Made by a program: the position numbers and the translations under genes. A stretch of 64,000 nucleotides of DNA from Phoronis australis (lineage: Eukaryota > Phoronida > Phoronidae). The stretch spans positions 58,636 through 122,635 of the forward strand of contig NMRA01000845.1 of assembly GCA_002633005.1 (NCBI GenBank). The letters are read 5' to 3'. This document shows positions 33,590 to 42,780 of the stretch, in pieces. The notes beneath the pieces were generated by a model, which did no database searches, was not told the DNA's origin, and saw nothing but the letters and a program-made list of their open reading frames with translations. How positions within the stretch are numbered: position 1 is the stretch's first letter; each line of letters starts with the position of its first letter.

Positions 33590-34610
33590 TGGTATAACTA
33601 AACATTTTCAAACGACGCTCGATAACAAATCTGATGTGTACTCTGATTTTTTCAAGATCGACGTGACATTCAGAAGCTGCATGACTCAAATGCACCCTTC
33701 TGTGCCCGGTTGCATGAAACAGTCCCAAATAGGGACTCAGCTAAATTCCCCAAATCTTTTACGTACTTGTTTCATTCTTTAGGCACAGATGTAATATTTT
33801 TTCTATAGTTTTAACTTTATTGTGAGTTCTCCTTTGACTAATGTCATTTTCTAGTATTATTACTAAAAATGAACCCTTAATTCAATCAAAATAATTAGGG
33901 ACTTAGTCCTTAAATTGGGGACGTTGCATGAAAAGATCCCTATTTATTTTCAATAATATTGAGAATTCAATCTAGAGTTCTCTCTCGACTTTTATTAAAG
34001 TTAAAAATGGGCATACTAATGATACTCAAACTGCATAAAATAGGACCAGCAGTGTTTTCACAAGCCCGCAAATACGCAGTATATTTAGAAAACCTAGTTA
34101 ACTCCCTATTTGGGACTGTGCCATCCAACCAGCCACTGGGGCTTCGTCCCTAAAATGTCGGAACTTTATTCAGAGTTCAAACGGAAACTCGCCAAGACAT
34201 AGGTCTACCACTGACCAAGTCATAAGCCTCCATTCTGGTAGATACATTTTGATGAAAACGGTCCCAGATTGTTTTTGTAGTGCTTATGTCTAATTTACAG
34301 ACATTTTTGTATCAAGGACATTATCAGAACACCTTTTTTTCTCTTCTATATCGTGGGGGGACTTTTTGTTGAAAGCAAGTACATGCACGTAGATAACGAT
34401 TATAAAGACATAGTAGATTGTCAGTGCATTGGAAATTCACAAGAATTCAGCAACTGAAACGTGTGCAGAGAAATCTGATTTTGGCCATCAACATATTTGC
34501 ACCAAAGCCGTGGTTATATCGTATTTGTTGACATCGAAAATATTTCCAGAAATCTGTACCTCGACAGCATCATGGCTTATACTTTTCTTCTCGTTTGCAT
34601 ATTGAGACTT
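33590..34610 (+). repeat. Diverged duplicated segment, copy B
   Basis: This is the counterpart of 32292-32830, longer because the MITE at 33704-34134 is inserted in it. Its right end is cut at 34611 by the long-TIR transposon. Confidence 0.6.
33704..34134. mobile_element. MITE related to the Harbinger remnant
   Basis: The left end has GCCCGGTTGCATGAAACAG then TCCCAAATAGGGAC. The right end read in reverse has GCTGGTTGGATGGCACAG then TCCCAAATAGGGAG. Termini and subterminal TAGGGAC repeats match the family at 30544-31652. It has no coding capacity. Confidence 0.65.
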
Positions 34611-35059
34611 TTAGTCTAGACGCATTTCTGAAAAATGTGCATGTTAGAGGCATTTTTTAGTAAAAGTGGAGAACCTAACTTTTTAGCATAATTATGGTGT
34701 GCTGATTTCGATTATGCCTGTTCCCAAGCTGGATTTTGAGTTTTTGACCATCTAATTTGCATAAACAAAATGGCCGCCAAATCAACAAGATCAGAAACAT
34801 TCGTGGGACCAGGAGTACAATATGTGACGAATAATTAGGAAATGTGTGCTACAAAAACATAGTATAAGTGTGTTTAGATCACTTAATTTTGAGAACATAT
34901 TAATGAACGTCATTAAATTCCCCAAGTATGCTAATTAGCTTCCGCCATTACCGAAAAATTCAAATATTGGTGTAACTTTATCAATTTGCAGGCAAACATG
35001 ACAAATAAAGTGTCTATACCTATGTTTTGAAGGTCTAGAAAAATCATTATGACACATGT

Positions 35060-35419
35060 NNNNNNNNNNNNNNNNNNNNNNNNNNNNNNNNNNNNNNNNN
35101 NNNNNNNNNNNNNNNNNNNNNNNNNNNNNNNNNNNNNNNNNNNNNNNNNNNNNNNNNNNNNNNNNNNNNNNNNNNNNNNNNNNNNNNNNNNNNNNNNNNN
35201 NNNNNNNNNNNNNNNNNNNNNNNNNNNNNNNNNNNNNNNNNNNNNNNNNNNNNNNNNNNNNNNNNNNNNNNNNNNNNNNNNNNNNNNNNNNNNNNNNNNN
35301 NNNNNNNNNNNNNNNNNNNNNNNNNNNNNNNNNNNNNNNNNNNNNNNNNNNNNNNNNNNNNNNNNNNNNNNNNNNNNNNNNNNNNNNNNNNNNNNNNNNN
35401 NNNNNNNNNNNNNNNNNNN
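35060..35419. other. Assembly gap (360 N)
   Basis: Unsequenced run inside the transposon. Reading frames crossing it are meaningless. Confidence 1.
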
Positions 35420-35639
35420 CAGGAAATTTTATAGTCAAGCGATCTCCTCATATGCTCTGTCAGGTAGGTTCTGACCAATGGGTAAATGGGACAGGCAAAA
35501 CGGAGGTGGCATCATCGGTAATACCAAAACCACGTCAGCTCTATGGAGGTGGACACTCTCATTGCATCTGAGATATCATATAGCTGAACAAACTTACCGC
35601 TGTGGGAGTACATAGTTTCACAACGAAGCCACGAAAGCC

Positions 35640-37490
35640 AGGAAACTGTGCGAAAATAATGTCGAGAGTTCCCTTTTTTACACTTTCCATGAATTGAAGG
35701 TCTTCTCGTCCGTAAGGCCTTAGCTGCTACAAACCCTTTCAACAAAAGACCTAGAGCAACAGCACCAATCCAAGAGTCACTTTTGCATACCAAGGAACTT
35801 GGACACAAACAAATTAAGAAATTTGTTCAAGACAGATTATATTGAGCAATGCGATAATTCAGACATGTCAATTCATGCACCTATGCGCAAAAATAATGCC
35901 CCAACATTTGCCAACTTATATGATGTGGTGAAACAAACCAAAGATAAAGATAAAGATAAGAAAATAGTTCTTAAGGCAGACAGGGATATACTTGGCTGTC
36001 TAGCTACGGCTTATGAGGCGGGTCGGCCAGTTGATTTGGCGTCTGTGCTCAAACGCGAGCTTCTTCCAGTCCATGTTGTCTTGCAGAAACGAGTAGCACA
36101 TTGTGCACTGGATATAAATCTTCACTTGTCGAAGTATTAATAGCTACCACGTCGACTGTCCTGAAACAATTCAGCTTCATGACACGTCCGCTTGCCTCAT
36201 TATTGATATCGATGCATTGCTGGTAACTCTTGGGAAGCCTGATGGTGATGTGACCTTCGATAATCTGGCTGATTCATTCATGAAAACAGTGCTAAAAACA
36301 GGATTTCGATATCATAAAATTGATATTGTATTTGACAGATACAGACAAGAAACAATGAAGGACACAACAAGAAAACAACGCAGTAAAGGAACACGGCAAA
36401 TCAGGTGATTTTTGGAAGGCCGTGATGTACCTCTTCCTCAAAACTGGTCAAATTTTCGGCTGAGAATAAAGCAGACCTAGCACATTTCTTGTCAGAGGAA
36501 CTGTGTTTGTAGACACCTGAAGATAAAGAGGTTATGGTTGCAGGAGGTTCAAAGATGAGCTGGAAGTCAAATCATCTAAGGATATGACTGATTTGAGGAC
36601 TCTGAAATTCACACATGACGAAGCAGATGCAAGACTGGTACTGCATGCTGTCCACAGTCAGCCGTGTTTTCCAGGGACACCCGATGTTCTACTGCTTCTG
36701 GTATCGCACTTCCAACAAATGCAATGTGAGCATATCTGACTGATGTCATATATACCTATTGAAGCACTTTTCAACAAACTACTACGAGACTCAGCAACAT
36801 CCTTGTTTGCTTTTCATGCCGTCACCGGGTTTGGCACCAACTCGTACTTTGCCAATCACATGAAACAATCATCATGGAAGGTGTTCCTAGAGTATCACAG
36901 TTGGCTTAAGAACCTCGGCATTGGTGAACTCACTGAGAAAATTACAATGGCTTCAGAAGTATTTGTCTGCAGAATATACAACACGACCAGAACAGACCTG
37001 TAGATGTAGCACGCCATTTACTATTCTCCAAGCCCGTGAACCCAGAAGTCCTTCCCCCAACGCATAATGCCTGCCGTTTCCATCTGATGATAGTGCACTA
37101 TCAGGTCAAGGTATGGCAAAATGATCATTGTTCCATACCTGAGCTCCCAGTACCCTCTGATATGGGAGGGACACACACAAACTTATGCTTGCAGCCCATG
37201 CTGATGACACAGAGTAAAATCCCAGATAGCTTAAAGAGATGGTATTGTGTGCATGTCAGAAACAACGCAACAGTAGACAATGCAGATGCAAGAAATCTGG
37301 ATTTCGATGTATATCATTATGGACATGCCAGCAGCACATTCATGATCACATTCCTTGTATGCAAACAGTTTGATATGCCTGGCTTCAGGCATGTTAAAAA
37401 GTACCAAAAAGGGAACACTAAAACTGTGTTCAACAGGCCTGAAAACAATTCATGCAACAGAAAATCTAATGTCCTCAATAGCAATAACTA
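35640..37490 (+). pseudogene. Decayed transposon protein with FEN1/XPG-like nuclease motifs
   Basis: Consecutive plus-strand pieces in shifting frames read: IKKFVQD; NNAPTFANLYDVVKQTK; ADRDILGCLATAYEAGRPVD; DTSACLIIDIDALLVTLGKP; GDVTFDNLADSFMKTVLKTG; KIDIVFDRYRQETMKDTTRK; HDEADARLVLHAVHSQ; DVLLLLVSHFQQ; YIPIEALFNKLLRDSATSLF; FHAVTGFGTNSYFANHMKQS; RTDL; and a C-terminal part. From memory this is a large 'uncharacterized protein' family in invertebrate genomes. EADxR, then DTDVL, then a TGCDT-like motif mirrors the order of acidic metal-binding motifs in FEN1/XPG nucleases (EAEA, DxD, GxDY). In this copy at least four frame breaks or stops occur. One extra C (36682) splits the DTD motif, and TGxDT has become TGFGT, losing the Asp. 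It is inactive. Confidence 0.65.
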
Positions 37491-38200
37491 AATTGTTTTT
37501 TATGAATGGAAGATAACGGGATAATGTGAACATTTGTATATTCCGTCAAAATAGTGTCACCTTGCTTAACGAGCATTGCAGATTAACGACTATTTTTTCC
37601 TCATTCTGTAAGTATACATCTATAACCCAATAAATATGAAATAAATTGCTCCAAAAATGTCTTTAGCATGTTTGTTGACCATGAAAATATAAGTATTAAC
37701 ACCTCATTTTTCAAGTTAGCCTGCAGGAGCACAAACTTATGACTCAAATTACATTGTATGGTAATGGCGGCACCTAATTTGCATAATTAGTTTTTAGAAA
37801 TGCATTTTTTAGTTTTCATAAGTGATCTATTGCTCAAGAAGTATTTATAAGAAGTGTACAGGTGAGACTTTTCACCATTTTTAATGGTATATTGTGATTT
37901 CTATTACAAAAATACATCTGAACTTGACAATAACCGGCGGTAAAACAAATACGATTAATCTACCAGTTTTTACGTTTTAAGCCGAACCCTTGTCCCTTAG
38001 TTGAATTTGCCATGCCTTGATTGTGTGAAAAAGTCTTGTTCCCAACTTTTACTAAAAAATGCTTCTAGAACCTTATACAGGGCTCTCTTCAGGAAATGCG
38101 TCTAGACTATTTCCCTATAGCCAAAGCTCGCCCGTTCTTGCCGCCAGCTGTATGTGTAACTGTTGAACAAAGTAGAAGAGTTAGCCCGGTGACACATCCA

Positions 38201-38400
38201 GCCGATTTTATAAAGGTGCTTTAACAAAACCATGTTTAAGACTTAAGGCTGGTCTTTCGAAACCTGGTGTAATTTTAGACCTAATTCGCCTTTCACCAAC
38301 GTGGTTCAAAAGTCTGACAAAGAAGTGGGTGTAGCAAAACCAGGTTTAAAGTATCCAAGCCATTATACTGTTTTGAGCTGGATTAACCCAACAAAGAAAC
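38201..38400 (+). mobile_element. MITE-like unit 1 (GATTTYATAAAGGTG family)
   Basis: The unit starts GCCGATTTTATAAAGGTGC and then has alternating AAACC(A/T)GGTTTAA-type phrases. It ends before an almost identical start at 38408, so units 1 and 2 lie head to tail. The mirror-image end (AAACCACCTTTATGAAATC) lies at 41023-41043. Confidence 0.55.
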
Positions 38401-38407
38401 TATTGCT

Positions 38408-38790
38408 GCCGATTTCATAAAGGTGGTTTGACAAAACCAGGTTTAAGACTTAAACCTGGTCTTCCTACACCCGGTCTAAATTTATACCAATTAGCATTTC
38501 ACCAACGTGGTTTAAAAGTCTGAAAGCCTGGCGTGCGTTCAGTAGACGCTAGGACCTACGCTAGGACCTAGCTAAAACCTAGTCAAAGTCTCGTGTTCTC
38601 ATTTAAAACACACGGTAATTTCTCACGTAATCTCGCGAAGTCTTGCTTTTTAGCGAGGTCCCAGCGTTACTGAACGGGAGGCTGGTTTTGTTAGACCAGG
38701 CAGCCGGTTTAGTGAAACCTGGTTTAAAGTGTCTAAGCTACCCTGCTGTGTCGATCTGGATTAACCCAACAAATAAACTATTGAAGTGCT
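38408..38790 (+). mobile_element. MITE-like unit 2, interrupted by a younger MITE
   Basis: GCCGATTTCATAAAGGTGG opens the unit. Its text then parallels unit 1 (AACAAAACCAGGTTTAA, TTTCACCAACGTGGTT, GGATTAACCCAACAAA), except for an insertion at about 38533-38675. Confidence 0.55.
38533..38675. mobile_element. Short MITE with CGTTCAGTA..CGCTAGGACCT ends
   Basis: The left end CGTTCAGTAGACGCTAGG is mirrored by the right end, which reads in reverse CGTTCAGTAACGCTGGGACC. The comparison with unit 1 shows it sits inside unit 2, making this a MITE within a MITE. Confidence 0.65.
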
Positions 38791-39192
38791 TCAATAAAAA
38801 AATGATCACGTGGGTATGCAATGGTACACACTAGTAGAATCATTGCAGACATTTGCGAAAAAGATGTAACAGCTTTTCTCATGAGGAAAAATGTAATGTG
38901 TGTGACCAACACACGTATACACACATTAAAGTACATGCTCACGATTAGCAGTAATATCATAAATGTCCAAATTTATTTCCGTGCCATTTTAGTGTTTATT
39001 TTTCGAGGCCAAAGGGGGGCAAGACCCCTTCCCTTCAACATTAAATCGGAGTCCAATGGAGCTGGAACTCAGAAGAATCAGAAAATGCTGTCTTCAGTCA
39101 AACCCGTAGCGCTTATAACGACGACGCCCTGCTCGACCAGACGTATTCTGAAGAATCTGCAGGACACTATCCAGCACGAATTAATCTACACA

Positions 39193-39345
39193 TAGGCGGA
39201 TCCAAGGGTGTCAAGGGGTCCGGACTTCCTTTTTGCTTGATTTAGTGAGATCAAATCTACAATTTTCAAATTGTTGACTTGGTCCCCCTTTTTCAAAAGT
39301 CTTTGACCTACCCCTTCTCCTTAATAGTCGTGGATCCGCCCCTGC
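39193..39345. mobile_element. 150-bp MITE with GGCGGATCCA inverted ends
   Basis: The left end TAGGCGGATCCAAGGG and right end TCGTGGATCCGCCCCTG are inverse complements over GGCGGATCCA with mismatches outside. It has no coding capacity. Confidence 0.6.
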
Positions 39346-39514
39346 TACGTTTGATCTTGTGTCGTTGTAAAACTGAATATTGAAAATAGTCCATTTTCTC
39401 TCTAAAACTGCGTCGTAAATGCACACCGCGGCCTCATTCAGTTGCCCCTATATCATGCAAGTCTGTCATATTTAACAATTAAACCTAGGTCAGACCAAGT
39501 CTAAAGTTAAACCT

Positions 39515-40903
39515 GGGCCCGGTCTCCAATCTCCGTACTCAGACTCATACTCATACTCGAGATTTCATACTCAAAATCGTGCTCACTGGAGTCGTACTCA
39601 AAAAAGCGTATCTAATGTCGTATTTCGAGTAGACTCCAAACGTACTCAAATCTGACTCTCATACTCGAGTTGCTATGGAACTCTTTATGATGTGAAATGC
39701 AAAATCACGCAAAGCCGCGCTGATTCATCGCTCCCTATTGGAATAGACCACCCCAAGAACTAGGCCTACATTATCGTCTGCTGTCGCTACAACTACAAGA
39801 GTATGTCTATAACGTGGAATTCTGAGTGTTCTGTAACTGTTATTCATTTTTTTGTTTCAATAAATATTCTTATGCCATTTCTTTGATACATTTGGCAATT
39901 ATTAAGCTTTACTTCTTGAGTTCCTCACCCAGTCCCGAAAATGTCTTAAGAAATATGTAACAGCTTATCACATCACATCTCTGTTGCTAATTTAGTCTTG
40001 ACATAAAACCCATTGCTGTGTAGGCCTACGCTGATGTCAAACTTTGATACTGTATCTTTGTATTTTACCGGGATGTATCAAGTGAGTTGACATTTGGCAC
40101 GTGAGTTAAAAAACAATACTTGTGCAGGCATTCAGAGTTCACCAGTGGCAGTGAACGGGACGAGACGTCTACTTAGAAATCGGCAAACAAAATCTGGAAT
40201 TCCATTTGGGGATTGAGGAATTATAGATGACTAAGTTATGATGAGAAATGTACCTGACAGGGAAGCGAACTTTTTTTAACTTCCCTCCCCTCCTCGTCTT
40301 TTGGAAACCCTACAAAACGTAGGCACACATACCGAAATAAGGGCAGCACAAACTTCTCACACGACTTTTCCCACAACTGCTTTCGACGCTTGTTATGACT
40401 CGCCGACAAGGGATTACAATGCGCCTGTTGCCAGGAATTGTAGAGGTAGAATGGCGGCCATAACATACAGTGATACGGCGGGTTAATAAGGTGAAGAATA
40501 AGAAGATTTAAGATGAAAACTATTATCTCTGAACTGAAATTGAAGTGCTGAGATACGGTAAGAGGACTTATTTTTTTAGATTTGCTGTGTTTCTTGGTTC
40601 CCTTTCGATATTTTGTTCTCTGGCTCGTATTTATTTTCGAGTACGATTTCAAGCACACTGCCATACCAAACTTGAAATTTGAGCATAGACTCCGAATTTT
40701 TACTCAAAATCGTACTCGAAATATAGATGAGATACACTTCAGTTCGAGTACACTCGAAAACTGAGTACGTGCTCGAAATTTCGAGTACAGATTTTTCGAG
40801 TATGACATTGAATACACCAAAGCTGAGTCTGTACTCGAGTTGAGTATGAAGTGTGAGTTTGAGCATGATTCGAGTCTGAGTACGAAGATTGGAGACCGGG
40901 CCC
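39515..40903. mobile_element. 1.4-kb element with GGGCCCGGTCTCC ends and ACTC-rich arms
   Basis: The left end GGGCCCGGTCTCCAATCT, then CCGTACTCAGACTC, is matched by the reverse complement of the right end with one mismatch over about 30 bp. Both arms continue as irregular TACTCGAG/ACTCATACTC repeats (39540-39670 and 40610-40890). The interior (39700-40600) is unrelated sequence with an open frame on the minus strand (40236-40664). That frame ends at a donor-like CTGTCAG|GTACAT and may be a captured fragment. The element sits inside the GATTTCATAAAGG-family element; removing it restores AAACCT|AGGTC with no duplicated bases. Confidence 0.7.
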
Positions 40904-41046
40904 AGGTCTCAGTTGGAGTTACGGCAGGTTTTACTAGACCACTGGTCTAAAAGTTAAGCCACCTTTATGAAATGCAGATTATCTTTAAGCCTGGTCTAAG
41001 TCCAGTTTAAACCAGGTTTAACTTTAAACCACCTTTATGAAATCAG
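40904..41046 (-). mobile_element. End of the GATTTCATAAAGG-family element
   Basis: AAGCCACCTTTATGAAATGC at about 40957 and AAACCACCTTTATGAAATC at 41023 are reverse complements of the starts at 38201 and 38408. This suggests that 38201-41046 is one or more nested members of the family. Confidence 0.5.
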
Positions 41047-41223
41047 CTGTATAAGTCTAAGTGATGTGGCTCAATTTAGGTAGTGCCGACCATTTTGGTC
41101 AAAGTCATGCGAGGAGGCATTTTGAGAAGTTTGAACCAATACGTGATCACGGCAACATAGTTACATGTACATGTATTAGTAAATAACGGCAACCGCCGAC
41201 ATGTGCTCAGTGCAGCCATTGTT

Positions 41224-41830
41224 TCAGCATGAACTAGCTACACCCAATACACGCCTGCAAAATTTAATTTGCACTTGTTCTAACCAGTTGTATTCTCGTA
41301 AGCCCCATGTTTCGGCTCCATAGCATGAGCTGGGGTAACTTATTTTAGCAAATGTCTCAAAAGCCACACGTGGTTGAAATATGGTCCAGCTTCTTTGTAG
41401 CTTGTCGACTGTAATGGCTACGTTCGTGGCTTGGGCTGACAGGGTCTGAGCAGCCATAGTCCACAATAACTTTGGTGTGAACACAACACCAAGATACTTG
41501 TAGCTGGCATGGAAATCACTTCGATTTTTTCACCTCCAAAATACCACATCTCGCAATTTCTCAAGGGACCTCCGTTTCTAAACACCATAACAGTGGTCTT
41601 CACTAAATTTACAGCACACGCTCCATTCCTGGCAGAACTTACTTAAAGCACACAGTAGTTTTTGCAGTTTAACTGGAGATTAAGTACACAAAGCCATATC
41701 ATCAGCATATCACAAAACTTTCACATCGGCAACATTTTGACATAGAAGAATACCATCGTCATTACATGAATGGATATATTCTACAACGTCATTAAATTTT
41801 TGAATAATCACCATGAACTCCAATATTAAA
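41224..41830 (-). pseudogene. LINE reverse-transcriptase remnant (YADD)
   Basis: On the minus strand, in order: FNDVVEYIHSCNDDGILL; YADDMAL (YADD codons at 41698-41709); SPVKLQKLLCALSKFCQEWS; KTTVMVFRNGGPLRNCEMWY; FTPKLLWTMAAQTLSAQATN; SYPSSCYGAETWGLREYNWL; and IKFCRRVLGV. This is the standard order of a LINE ORF2 from the catalytic YADD through the thumb. Frame changes and stops between blocks show it is dead. Its style differs from the LINE at 16803-19420. Confidence 0.75.
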
Positions 41831-42780
41831 TTTTCAAAGACTAGTGACTGTGTAGACTCGATCCGACACGTGCTCTGTAATGAAACCTTGGACAAATGCT
41901 CAAATTTTACATAATGCTAAACTCGATAGCTGTGTTTTATGTAAATTGCATAGAAAATTAATTGTGCCACAGAAACAATTTACATGTTTGACACGTCTTC
42001 AAGTGATGTGACCAACATACATGTATGACCTGCGTGAAGACATATGAATACAGTGCCTTCAACAATTTATTTCTCAATATAAATGAGCTTCCCAGGTTGT
42101 ACACGTGCGTCTGTTGATGTTAATTTTGTTTTAAGACTCGTTTTAATAGGTTAAAGAGAATACTCGCGCATACAGTTGTACAAATTTACTTTACTATTTA
42201 GACAGATTTATAGCAACACTTTACATATCACTTTTGGCTATGGATATTCTCATGCTACATGTGTGACCGGTAGGGTTCGCGTTAATCTCGGGCGGGCAGT
42301 GCCTGATAGTGGAAAGCAATACGAGTTCCTGAATCGAAAGTTGACAGACAGGAAACAAAAAACACCGACCTATCCGTTTGAGAGACCACGACCCCTAAGG
42401 CAAATCTCTGTTCACGAATCAAGACTTACGGGCGACCTGCATCTAACTTCGTCGTAGCCCCCATGCTGTTTAGTTTTTGAAAGTTTCCATTCATATGCAA
42501 TGCCCTCGAAGATCTCTCCCGTTTATTCACTGCAAGATGACTTGTGGCACGATTTTCCATTGAGAACACTCGTTTGGTATTCAGTATCTCTAAAAGGCGA
42601 GTTTATTGATCTGGATTGTGTAATGACGTGGTTACCTGGTTGCTGCACTTGGATTACTTGGTGTGCTCGTAGTTCATTGGAAAGCGCAATAACCCCTCCT
42701 GAGAAGTAATAGCATGACCCTTGAACGTTTCCCTTTGAGTGGGTCGGCCTGCTGTTTCAGGTTGGGGCCATTTCCTTGAA
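41831..42780. other. Non-coding stretch between the LINE and the large repeat array
   Basis: Open frames at 42176-42457 and 42500-42709 have no recognisable features. Nothing else is supported. Confidence 0.35.

Larger units (their letters stand above)
34612..38109 (+). mobile_element. 3.5-kb DNA transposon with long diverged terminal inverted repeats
   Basis: The left terminus TAGTCTAGACGCATTTC at 34612 is matched exactly by the reverse complement of the right terminus ending at 38109. Inward from each end further blocks follow in the same order: GGCATTTTTTAGTAAAAGT, a GCCGCC..CAAG block, TAGATCACTTA, and GCTAATTAG..CCGCCATTACC. The inverted repeats thus extend about 450 bp, though strongly diverged. 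TTT lies on both flanks, a possible 3-bp target duplication. Between the repeats is one decayed plus-strand gene (35640-37490). A run of 360 Ns (35060-35419) hides part of the interior. XPG-like nucleases have been reported in Academ transposons, which would make that superfamily one hypothesis; I cannot test it here. Confidence 0.7.

Noticed and set aside
34935-35571. Long open frames on both strands across 35.0-35.5 kb
   Set aside because: They consist mostly of the 360-base N gap.
40236-40664. 142-residue minus-strand frame as a complete gene
   Set aside because: It overlaps the ACTC-repeat arm of a transposable element. Only its last ~50 residues look exon-like, so it is mentioned only as possible captured sequence.
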